From Novipirellula artificiosorum (GTDB lineage: Bacteria > Planctomycetota > Planctomycetia > Pirellulales > Pirellulaceae), in NCBI RefSeq assembly GCF_007860135.1, contig NZ_SJPV01000019.1, positions 62,001 to 126,000 of the forward strand: DNA of 64,000 nucleotides. Direction: 5' to 3'. The notes beneath the pieces are model-generated. The model made no database searches. It saw only the letters and a list, made by a program, of their open reading frames with translations, and was not told the DNA's origin. Position 1 is the stretch's first letter. Every line of letters starts with the position of its first letter. The position numbers and the translations under genes are program-made. Below, piece by piece: positions 8,135 to 15,140 of the stretch.

Positions 8135-9342
8135 ATTTGGCGATCAAGGATATCCGACACAACCTCGGCCGTTTCGCGCTGACAACGGTCGGCGTCGGCA
8201 TGCTGCTGATGATTGTGATGGGCATGGGCGGAATCTATCGCGGGATTGTCGAGGACGCGACGTTGTTGGTCGACAATGTTGGGGCCGATTTGTGGATCGT
8301 TCAGCGAAATACACGTGGCCCGTTTGCTGAGATCTCACGCGTGCCACCCAACCTGGTCTATCGCGCTGCGGCGGTCCCAGGGGTGGTTGCCGCAAGAGAG
8401 TTTGTCTATCACACGGTCCAGCGAGAACGAGACGGTCAACCCTTGCGAATGGCGGTGCTGGGATTAAGTTGGCCGAGTGACAAGGGAAGCTGGATCCCGC
8501 TAACCGCCGGTCGCCCGCTTGCACAAAACCACTTCGAAATGATTGCCGACGAATCCCTTCAACTCGCGCTGGGTGACAAAATCGATCTGGGAAAAGAAAC
8601 CTATACCGTCGTCGGTACGACCAAGAGTATGCTAAGTGCCAGTGGCGACGGCATCGCGTTTTTCACCGTCTTTGACGCACAACAGATCCAATTCGATACA
8701 CCTGGGGAAGCGGTGCGATTGGAACGAGCCTCGCGGTACGCACGTGGTGAAGACAGTGAACTCGGTTCGCGGCAACCGACGCTGTTGGATAATACCGATA
8801 AACCTGCGTCCGAGTTACCGGCGATCGCGCGACCGCAATTGAGCTCCGTCATGGTCACCGTCTCTGCGGGAGCCGATTTGCAGCGGGTCGCCGACATCAT
8901 CTCGGGCTGGGGAGACGTTTCGGTCTACACCCAAGAAGCTCAACGCAATCTGCTATTGAAAGGCTCCGTCGACCGCGCTCGTCGCCAAATTGGGCTGTTT
9001 CGCGTGCTGCTGACGCTCATCGCCGCGATCATTATGGCACTGATTCTCTACACGCTGACGCTGGACAAAATCCACTCCATCGCACTGTTGAAACTGATCG
9101 GTGCCCCCAACCATGTCATCCTTGGTTTGATTTTGCAGCAAGCTCTCGTGCTTGGCATTTTTGGTTTCGTGATCGCCTACCTTGTTGGCGGAAGGTTGTT
9201 TCCGATGTTCCCGCGAAGAGTGATCTTAACCGAAACCGATTTGACACAATTGGCGTTGATCGTGCTCGGGATTTCCGTCGCATCGAGTTTGTTGGGCATT
9301 TGGAAGGCCATGAAAGTTTCTCCCAACGAGGCCTTATCATGA
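8131..9342 (+). CDS. ABC exporter permease, FtsX/MacB-DevC type
   Basis: A 403-residue permease with the MacB/FtsX layout. One N-terminal helix (RFALTTVGVGMLLMIVMGMG) precedes a periplasmic MacB core-like domain of about 240 residues. Three C-terminal helices follow around residues 285-400, ending IWKAMKVSPNEALS, the usual ending for this family. It starts by ATGA overlap with the adaptor and ends by ATGA overlap with the ATPase. Such permeases transmit mechanical force to push substrates from the periplasm rather than moving them across the inner membrane. The close match in order to DevBCA supports a three-part exporter. Confidence 0.9.
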   Translation: MNLAIKDIRHNLGRFALTTVGVGMLLMIVMGMGGIYRGIVEDATLLVDNVGADLWIVQRNTRGPFAEISRVPPNLVYRAAAVPGVVAAREFVYHTVQRERDGQPLRMAVLGLSWPSDKGSWIPLTAGRPLAQNHFEMIADESLQLALGDKIDLGKETYTVVGTTKSMLSASGDGIAFFTVFDAQQIQFDTPGEAVRLERASRYARGEDSELGSRQPTLLDNTDKPASELPAIARPQLSSVMVTVSAGADLQRVADIISGWGDVSVYTQEAQRNLLLKGSVDRARRQIGLFRVLLTLIAAIIMALILYTLTLDKIHSIALLKLIGAPNHVILGLILQQALVLGIFGFVIAYLVGGRLFPMFPRRVILTETDLTQLALIVLGISVASSLLGIWKAMKVSPNEALS

Positions 9343-10064
9343 ATGCATCCCCCCCTGACGAGCTTGCGATTGAGACTCGGGATTTGACGAAAATCTACGG
9401 CAGTGGCAACACCGAAGTGGTGGCGATGAAGGATGCGTCGATGCAGGTTCGCCGCGGCGAGGTGGTGGCATTGCTTGGCCCAAGCGGATCCGGCAAGTCA
9501 ACGTTCTTGACCGCGGTCGGATTGATCAACCCACCAACATCGGGCCAAGTATGGATCCGCAACCAACTGGTGCTCGACGGTGATGTCTCTCACGCCGACC
9601 TACGTGCGTTCCGGCGCAGACATATTGGATTTGTCTTTCAGAAATCGAACTTGATCCCGTTTTTGACGGCTCGAGAAAACGTGCAGATTGCGCTCGAACT
9701 CAACGGAGCCTCCTCCCGCAAAGCACGCGACCGAGCGATGAGCTTGCTCGATGAGTTGGGAGTTAGCGATCGAGCAGGAAATCGCCCCTCCATGCTCTCA
9801 GGCGGTCAACAACAACGGGTCGCCGTGGCCAGAGCGTTAGCGAATCGCCCGAGCGTGATCCTGGCCGATGAACCGACCGCGGCACTCGACGGGCATCGAG
9901 GACGACAAGTGATGGAGTTGTTTGCGCAAGTCGCTCACCAACACGGGACAGGCGTGATCGTGGTGACGCATGACCAGCGAGCGTTGGACGTCTTCGACAC
10001 CACCTACGAGATGGAAGACGGCATCATGACGGCGATCGATCCCGCAGCCGACATGACGCGCTAA
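9339..10064 (+). CDS. ABC exporter ATPase (MacB/LolD/DevA type)
   Basis: A 241-residue nucleotide-binding subunit. Walker A GPSGSGKS is at 47-54, a Q-loop FVFQKSN at about 98-104, signature LSGGQQQR at 153-160, Walker B ILADE at 174-178 and the switch His in VVTHD at 211. ATG 9339 gives the ATGA overlap with the permease; an in-frame upstream ATG at 9300 is rejected. The TAA stop (10062-10064) abuts a 135-bp inverted-repeat element that separates it from convergent rnpA. It energises the permease above. Confidence 0.94.
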   Translation: MNASPPDELAIETRDLTKIYGSGNTEVVAMKDASMQVRRGEVVALLGPSGSGKSTFLTAVGLINPPTSGQVWIRNQLVLDGDVSHADLRAFRRRHIGFVFQKSNLIPFLTARENVQIALELNGASSRKARDRAMSLLDELGVSDRAGNRPSMLSGGQQQRVAVARALANRPSVILADEPTAALDGHRGRQVMELFAQVAHQHGTGVIVVTHDQRALDVFDTTYEMEDGIMTAIDPAADMTR

Positions 10065-10198
10065 GAACCTATTCGAAAAGGGGTCTGACCCTCTCTTGGT
10101 CTGAGCGTATCGGTAGCGATTCCATTGGAAAACAACGAGTTCTTGAGCAATCGAAACGTCGGTCGACAAAGGGTCAGACCCCTTTTCGGCTAGGTTCT
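10064..10198. repeat. Family 1 palindromic element, copy 1 (135 bp, inverted ends)
   Basis: The ends read AGAACCTA (10064-10071) and TAGGTTCT (10191-10198). The first and last 29 bases are inverted repeats with two mismatches, around a 77-bp core. A second copy at 18014-18148 is the same length and differs at about eight positions. It lies between the convergent ATPase and rnpA genes, and its ends help form both stop codons (TAA on the left, TAG on the right). No ORF is inside. It may be a MITE-like relic or a bidirectional terminator. A possible 3-bp target duplication TAA flanks GAACC...GGTTC, but is too short to be firm. Confidence 0.9.
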
Positions 10199-10550
10199 AA
10201 GCCTGCAATCGCTTGGCCGCCTTTCTGGCGAGCGAGGGGACCGATTTCCGAATCGTCTTCCAAGCCGGAGTGGCCCCCTTTTTGGGTCGGACGACGATAT
10301 CGAGTCCCGCCGGAAGGTGTTCCCACTGCGTTCGAAACGATTCGCGGATCCACCGCTTCCAACGATTACGGATCACCGCATTTCCGGCCCTGCGGGGAAT
10401 CGTGATCCCGATCCGTGTCGGACCCGGCGTCGATTGTGCAACGGCGAACAACACCAACACACCATCGGCGGCACACGCACCTTGCCGCAGCACGATCGTG
10501 AATCGATCACTCCGTACAATCCGCCGCGACTTCGGAAAGAAGTAACGCAT
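10197..10550 (-). CDS. rnpA: Ribonuclease P protein component
   Basis: A 117-residue basic protein. The diagnostic RNase P motif is RNRWKRWIRESFR at about 60-72, and RIGITIPRRAGNAVIRN precedes it. The N-terminal FPKSRRIVRSDRFTIVLRQG is also typical. It binds the catalytic RNA and helps remove 5' leaders from tRNA precursors. It starts 2 nt after the stop of a DnaJ-type gene, so the two are co-transcribed. The common bacterial neighbour rpmH (ribosomal protein L34) is absent here. The TAG stop is formed at the edge of the family 1 repeat. Confidence 0.95.
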   Translation of the reverse strand: MRYFFPKSRRIVRSDRFTIVLRQGACAADGVLVLFAVAQSTPGPTRIGITIPRRAGNAVIRNRWKRWIRESFRTQWEHLPAGLDIVVRPKKGATPAWKTIRKSVPSLARKAAKRLQA

Positions 10551-10552
10551 GA

Positions 10553-11539
10553 TTAGAACGACAAATCGTTACGAAGTGCCATGGGATTGTGCTCGGCAAA
10601 TTTCTCAATCAGCTCTTTCGATTCCTCGTCGAGCGAATCGGGCAGCCGAATTTGAATCTCAACGATCAAATCGCCCGCCGATCCGTCGCGGCTTCGAACT
10701 CCCTGACCTTTCAAACGCAATCGTCGACCGCTGCTGGTCCCTACCGGGACCGACAACGCTACCGTGCCGCCAGGCGTAGGAACATCGACCTTGGCCCCCA
10801 GCGCCGCCTCGCCAAGCGTCACCGGCAACTTCAATTCAAGGTTCTTACCGATTCGCTTGAAACAGGGGTGATCGGAAACCTTGATCAGCAGAATCAAATC
10901 GCCGCTGGGGCCACCATTGGGCGACGGTTGGCCCTGTTCACGAAGTCGAATCTTCGATCCCGTTTCGACTCCCGGAGGTATCGTGACCGAAAGCTTCTCG
11001 CTCGTTCCGGTCCGGTTCAGGTAGAACTCGGTCGTACCGCCAAGCACAGCGGTTTGAAGCGGCAATTCCAATTCATGACGAACGTTCGCCCCACGTTGTG
11101 GTGGCTGGGGGCGTCGCGATCGTCCGCGTGGATTCCCCCCACCACGTCCCGCCGCTCCGGATCCCATCAATTGCTCAAAAAAATCGGAGAATCCATGTTC
11201 GAACTGGACTCCACCGCCACCGCCACCTCGGCCACCGAATATCTGGTCAAGGTCTAAGCCGTCAAAACCGGCGCCTGCACCACCGCTGGCGTTCGGATCC
11301 CAACCGCTGCTGCGTATCTTCTCGAAATCAGCCCCATAACGGTCATAGGCAGCCCGTTTTTCCTCGTCGCTGAGGACATCGTACGCCTCCTGAACACGTT
11401 TGAACTTCTCTCGCGCAGTGTCGTCGTCCGGATTCTTGTCCGGGTGGTACTTCAGCGCAAGCCGGCGATGGGCTTTCTTGATGTCGTCTTTCGATGCGTC
11501 ACGGGAAACGCCGAGGGTTTGATAAAGGTCTTCGGACAC
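10553..11539 (-). CDS. DnaJ-class chaperone without zinc finger (CbpA-like)
   Basis: About 328 residues. A J-domain (DLYQTLGVSRDASKDDIKKA, with HPD in LKYHPDKNPDD) is followed by a Gly-rich linker with GGGGGG, then two DnaJ C-terminal beta domains (SVTIPPGVETGSKIRLREQG and VALSVPVGTSSGRRLRLKGQG). The four CXXCXGXG zinc repeats of full DnaJ are missing, so it is a type II (CbpA/DnaJB-like) co-chaperone for DnaK. The start is uncertain: GTG 11539 gives the typical VSEDLYQ N-terminus, while an upstream TTG at 11590 would add 17 residues. rnpA follows after 2 nt. Confidence 0.88.
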   Translation of the reverse strand: MSEDLYQTLGVSRDASKDDIKKAHRRLALKYHPDKNPDDDTAREKFKRVQEAYDVLSDEEKRAAYDRYGADFEKIRSSGWDPNASGGAGAGFDGLDLDQIFGGRGGGGGGVQFEHGFSDFFEQLMGSGAAGRGGGNPRGRSRRPQPPQRGANVRHELELPLQTAVLGGTTEFYLNRTGTSEKLSVTIPPGVETGSKIRLREQGQPSPNGGPSGDLILLIKVSDHPCFKRIGKNLELKLPVTLGEAALGAKVDVPTPGGTVALSVPVGTSSGRRLRLKGQGVRSRDGSAGDLIVEIQIRLPDSLDEESKELIEKFAEHNPMALRNDLSF

Positions 11540-11656
11540 GGCGATAGCAAGGGATGGAGGCGTACAAAAAGGGGCAGCGATTGCTGTCAACTTGGCACAT
11601 CAAGGATGTTTCGCCAAGCGGGGAGCAAACCGCGAGCCAAGCTGAATTGATGCACG

Positions 11657-11783
11657 AGTGGACCGTCAAGTGTAAACCTGCGAGTTGGAACGTAGTGGAC
11701 TTCGCCAGAAGTCTCTCCGAATATTTGATTTACTGATTTCTGGCGAAATCCACTACCCTAAAACTTTGTGCTGACCGTCCACT
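11657..11783. repeat. Family 3 element with nested inverted repeats
   Basis: Outer arms AGTGGACCGTCA (11657-11668) and TGACCGTCCACT (11772-11783) are inverted with one mismatch. Inner arms at 11692-11713 and 11735-11756 (22 bp) are inverted with two mismatches. All four arms carry GTGGA near their outer end. No ORF is inside. The right end forms the TAG stop of the TPR gene. A single copy is present in this window. Confidence 0.75.
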
Positions 11784-12564
11784 ACTTGGGATCCGCCAAT
11801 CGCTTCGCGTACACGCGAGCGATGTCACCCATGTAGTTTCGCGGAGCATCCTTGGCGGCTTGTTGCATCCGCTCGATCGCCTCGTCCGAATCTCCGGCGG
11901 CATCGGCATAAAGCCCCAAATAGAAGTTGCCATAAAACGCCGCTTGCGCTCGTTCGGAGGATCCCGCCGCCGTCGCTTCGATTCGGCTCTCGACCGCGTC
12001 CTTGTTTCCGCTGCGGAGCATCCGCTGAATCTCGGCCATCGGTATCCGTGGGTCATCGGGGGCGGGCAAGACACTCTGCTGCGCTTCGGCCAGCGATTTC
12101 GATTTGGCAACGCAAAGGAAATGCCATGCTGCATTCTCGACATCGTTCGGATTGACCGTGCGATGAGCTTCAAACTGCTCGGCCGCCGCTGTGTAGTCAC
12201 CCCCAAAACAAAGCGCGATGCCGCGTTGCCAAAGTTCGGGCATCCTTGCCGGGTCTGCCTTGACGTAGCGATCGAAGAGACGCACCGACCAGGGAACGCG
12301 GCCACATCGCAAGTAAACGTCTGCAGCCAACCGAATCGCTCGCGGATCGTCACCGTGTTGGCGAACGATCGCATCGGCGGCTAAGATCGCAAGCTCTGTC
12401 TTACCCTCTTGAAGCTGTTTCAGCGCTTCGGCACGGAGCGTTGATGCGGAGAGCGTGCCGGGGTCCTGGGCCCTTGCAGGAATGGCTGCGGCACCGATCA
12501 CCACAGCACCGACCAACGCGGCGCCAAGATACAGAAAAACCACCCTTCTCATCTTTGTGTCCAT
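11782..12564 (-). CDS. Exported TPR-repeat protein
   Basis: About 260 residues. A signal peptide (MRRVVFLYLGAALVGAVVIG, cleavage near ARAQDP) is followed by helical TPR-like repeats: LRAEALKQLQEGKTELAIL, PRAIRLAADVYLRCGRVPWS, MPELWQRGIALCFGGDYTAA and a final repeat with DAAGDSDEAIERMQQAAKDA. It probably acts as a periplasmic protein-protein adaptor, NlpI-like in outline. The start could be ATG 12564 (MDTKMRR) or ATG 12552 (MRRVV). It follows the chorismate lyase-like gene on the same strand after 84 nt and may be the last gene of that operon. No specific function is visible. Confidence 0.75.
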   Translation of the reverse strand: MDTKMRRVVFLYLGAALVGAVVIGAAAIPARAQDPGTLSASTLRAEALKQLQEGKTELAILAADAIVRQHGDDPRAIRLAADVYLRCGRVPWSVRLFDRYVKADPARMPELWQRGIALCFGGDYTAAAEQFEAHRTVNPNDVENAAWHFLCVAKSKSLAEAQQSVLPAPDDPRIPMAEIQRMLRSGNKDAVESRIEATAAGSSERAQAAFYGNFYLGLYADAAGDSDEAIERMQQAAKDAPRNYMGDIARVYAKRLADPK

Positions 12565-12648
12565 TTCCTGCCAATCCGGTGATGCGTTTGATCGTCGTTC
12601 AACCGCCCTTCCAAGTCTCGGTTTGCCACCGATCGTCAACGTGGTCGG

Positions 12649-13215
12649 TTATTGAGCGGGCGACACAATTTCAAGCAGTTCAATCGCGGGGTCGCCATCG
12701 CAATAGATTAACGCGGTTCGACCAAAGCGTTGAGCTCCAATCTCGGTTTCCATCAAAGAAGCGAGTCGCTTGCCCATGGTGACGCGCCACAACCCGCACA
12801 ATTCAACCTCGCAGAGCAGATCATGCTCGATCAACACGCGGCCAAGCGGTGTCTGCTGGCTCTCGATCCGCCGCCACGCATCCTCGCTCAAAAGATTGAC
12901 GTTCAACCGTACCATGCCGTACAGCACCTTCAAGCGACTCTGCTGAGTCACCAGCGTGATCTCGCGCGCGTACCACTGGTCGTCGCGCTTTGCCCGATCC
13001 ACGATCACATCCACCTTTTGCCGGTGATACGCTTCGACCGTCACGGTCATGTGATTGTGGTGATCAAGCAATGTATCGTAAGGCGCTGGCACACGATCGA
13101 CCAGCTCGAACTCGCCTAGCTCGGGGATCTGTGCTGGCCAATCGTAGAACTGGCCAAACAACTTCTCAATTTCGATCGTGGGACTCGACGACACACTCAT
13201 TTCCTTATTCATCAT
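12649..13215 (-). CDS. Chorismate lyase-like protein (UbiC/DUF98 fold)
   Basis: A 188-residue protein that aligns by eye with UbiC along most of its length. HMTVTVEA corresponds to UbiC DSMT, WYAREITLV to YWLREILL, TPLGRVLI to TPLGRYLF, and the final IELLEIVSPA to LLLTELFLPA. Arg84 and Glu182 fall where UbiC has its catalytic Arg and Glu. UbiC splits chorismate into 4-hydroxybenzoate and pyruvate. Activity here is inferred. The gene starts by an ATGA overlap with the DUF116-polyprenyl synthase gene, which supports a shared pathway. Non-catalytic DUF98 proteins also exist, so a binding role is the alternative. Confidence 0.7.
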   Translation of the reverse strand: MMNKEMSVSSSPTIEIEKLFGQFYDWPAQIPELGEFELVDRVPAPYDTLLDHHNHMTVTVEAYHRQKVDVIVDRAKRDDQWYAREITLVTQQSRLKVLYGMVRLNVNLLSEDAWRRIESQQTPLGRVLIEHDLLCEVELCGLWRVTMGKRLASLMETEIGAQRFGRTALIYCDGDPAIELLEIVSPAQ

Positions 13216-15101
13216 GCCGTGGGAACAATTCCAAGGGAAACCACGGTCGGTGTGGGAAGCTCTGGTCTTTCTAAAACCGTATCGACGAGGAAGTACAACA
13301 AACGACGCAACGACTCTGGTTCCAATTCATCCGCAATCTGTTCCGCTCTCGCTTGATGCTTGTCGACCAATTGCATTGCGGTATCAAACACACCCGCTTT
13401 GTGATACAGACGCGTCGCGATTGCCAACCGTTCCGCATCGGGCATGTCGTGTTCACGATCGGCTAGCTGTAACAACAACGAGCGATCGTCGTCCGACAAA
13501 GCTTCGAGTGCAAGCGCCCAAAGAACGGTGGGCCGACCTCCAAACAAATCGCTACCGACCGAAAGCTTGTTATGCTCGTCACCAACGAAATCACCAAGAT
13601 CATTCAAAATTTGGAACGCGACCCCGAGGTTGCGGCAGTAATTGCGAATCGGTTGAACATAAGCTTCCGCGTCGCCGGCCAAGCGAATCCCGCTGTAGAG
13701 CGCCGCCTCGAACGCCGGCGAGGTTTTCAGGGCATAGACCTTTAACGCATCAAGCGGCGTCAATTGCCGATCGGTCGAATCCCGCCATAACAATTCGGCA
13801 CCTTGCCCCTCGGCTAAACGCGTGTGCGCGTTGGCCAGCGTGTCAAGAACATCGACGCGAGCCTCGGCGGGGACCTGGTCGTTCGACTCGTGACGGCTAA
13901 GCAGGCGATACCCCAGCCCGATCAAATAGTCGCCGACGTTAATTGCCGTCGGTAATCCAAACCGTTGGTGGACCGCGGGTTGTCCGTAACGGTACGCATC
14001 GCCGTCTTCGATGTCATCGTGAACGAGGCTCGCTTTGTGGAACGTTTCAATGCTCATCGCCGCTCGTCGAACCGTGGCCGGCAGCGACGAGACCGTTTCG
14101 GCACCCTTTGCATCGGTGCAACCCGACCCGAGCATCGCATCGTAGGCGGCCAAGGTGATAAAGGGGCGCGAGTGTTTTCCGCCGCGAGCGAGAAAATCAT
14201 AAGCAATGTGCTCGGTCGCCGCGATCGCGTCCATCGATTGAATCTGCTCGATCGTAACCGCATCGCCGCCCAAGGGAGTCTTGTCTCGGATTCGAGGCGC
14301 AAGTTCGTCGATCGACGCTGGCTCAAACAACTCGCTGGCCGCACGCATCAAATGCACATAACTCTTGGTCTGTTGGCTGGCCGGAAGATACGGCGTTCGG
14401 ATCATTTGATCCACCCACGCTTCATCCACCTTCGTATTGCGACAATCACTGCTCAACAACGGCACAGCCATGCAAGGAATGCCAGCCAACAAGACTTTGT
14501 CAATCGCCTTTTCCAAGACGTTCAAACAAGCCACTCCGACCACCGCATCGACATAGCCACCCACAATGATCTTCAAAACGACTGGCGATCCTTCGGCTAC
14601 CAAGACACGATAGCCCATTTCTTCGGCAACGCCGCGAAAATCCGCAATACTGCAAGCGCCGCATTCCTTACAATTCATCCCGAATTGGTCGTACTCGGCA
14701 GGACATCCATCGGCATGTTTGAGACAATGCGGCAGCAGAAACAAACGACGTTCCGGAGGCACCGACGACAGCGACTGGCGCCAAAACGCACTGCTGAGCA
14801 TCACCATCGTCCAACCCAAGTAGCCTTCGGGCAAATCGGCTTCTTCAAGGGTCCGTTGAGCAACCTGCTCGATTTGGTCTTTCGTGGGTGGCACCGAGCG
14901 ATCCATTCGCTGAGCGACTTGGTCGCAACGATCGCGCAACGCTTCACGGAGTTCCAAGGTCGGCGGAACGTCCTTCAAGTGGCTCGTCTTGCGACGAACC
15001 CTGCGGGCCGCTGGCTTGTGATCAGCCGTTTGGATTGATGTAGATCGGGAGGCGGTCGACAAACCGGGGTCCTTTTGATGGGTCAAATGAAAGGCTGACA
15101 C
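13212..15101 (-). CDS. DUF116 domain fused to a polyprenyl diphosphate synthase
   Basis: A 629-residue fusion. Residues about 80-235 are DUF116-like with clustered cysteines (Cys126, 133, 144, 147, 150; core NCKECGACSI), suggesting an iron-sulfur or metal site. Residues about 290-600 are a trans-isoprenyl diphosphate synthase. Substrate loop GGKHSRP is at 307-313, the first Asp-rich motif DDIED at 362-366, and EGQGAELLW at 431-439. The second Asp-rich motif is NDLGD at 500-504, with Asn replacing the first Asp. It should condense isopentenyl diphosphate with an allylic primer; product length cannot be read. GTG 15101 is the likely start, 39 nt after the cyclase gene. Confidence 0.88.
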   Translation of the reverse strand: MSAFHLTHQKDPGLSTASRSTSIQTADHKPAARRVRRKTSHLKDVPPTLELREALRDRCDQVAQRMDRSVPPTKDQIEQVAQRTLEEADLPEGYLGWTMVMLSSAFWRQSLSSVPPERRLFLLPHCLKHADGCPAEYDQFGMNCKECGACSIADFRGVAEEMGYRVLVAEGSPVVLKIIVGGYVDAVVGVACLNVLEKAIDKVLLAGIPCMAVPLLSSDCRNTKVDEAWVDQMIRTPYLPASQQTKSYVHLMRAASELFEPASIDELAPRIRDKTPLGGDAVTIEQIQSMDAIAATEHIAYDFLARGGKHSRPFITLAAYDAMLGSGCTDAKGAETVSSLPATVRRAAMSIETFHKASLVHDDIEDGDAYRYGQPAVHQRFGLPTAINVGDYLIGLGYRLLSRHESNDQVPAEARVDVLDTLANAHTRLAEGQGAELLWRDSTDRQLTPLDALKVYALKTSPAFEAALYSGIRLAGDAEAYVQPIRNYCRNLGVAFQILNDLGDFVGDEHNKLSVGSDLFGGRPTVLWALALEALSDDDRSLLLQLADREHDMPDAERLAIATRLYHKAGVFDTAMQLVDKHQARAEQIADELEPESLRRLLYFLVDTVLERPELPTPTVVSLGIVPTA

Positions 15102-15140
15102 GCGTTTTTAGAGCGTAGCCGGAGTCGTTTCGACACCCCC

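Noticed and set aside
10064..10198. Complete insertion sequence
   Set aside because: 135 bp is too short for a transposase; only inverted ends are present.
13965..15038. Long 357-codon plus-strand frame opposite the polyprenyl synthase
   Set aside because: The minus strand encodes the DUF116-polyprenyl synthase with all motifs; the plus translation has none.
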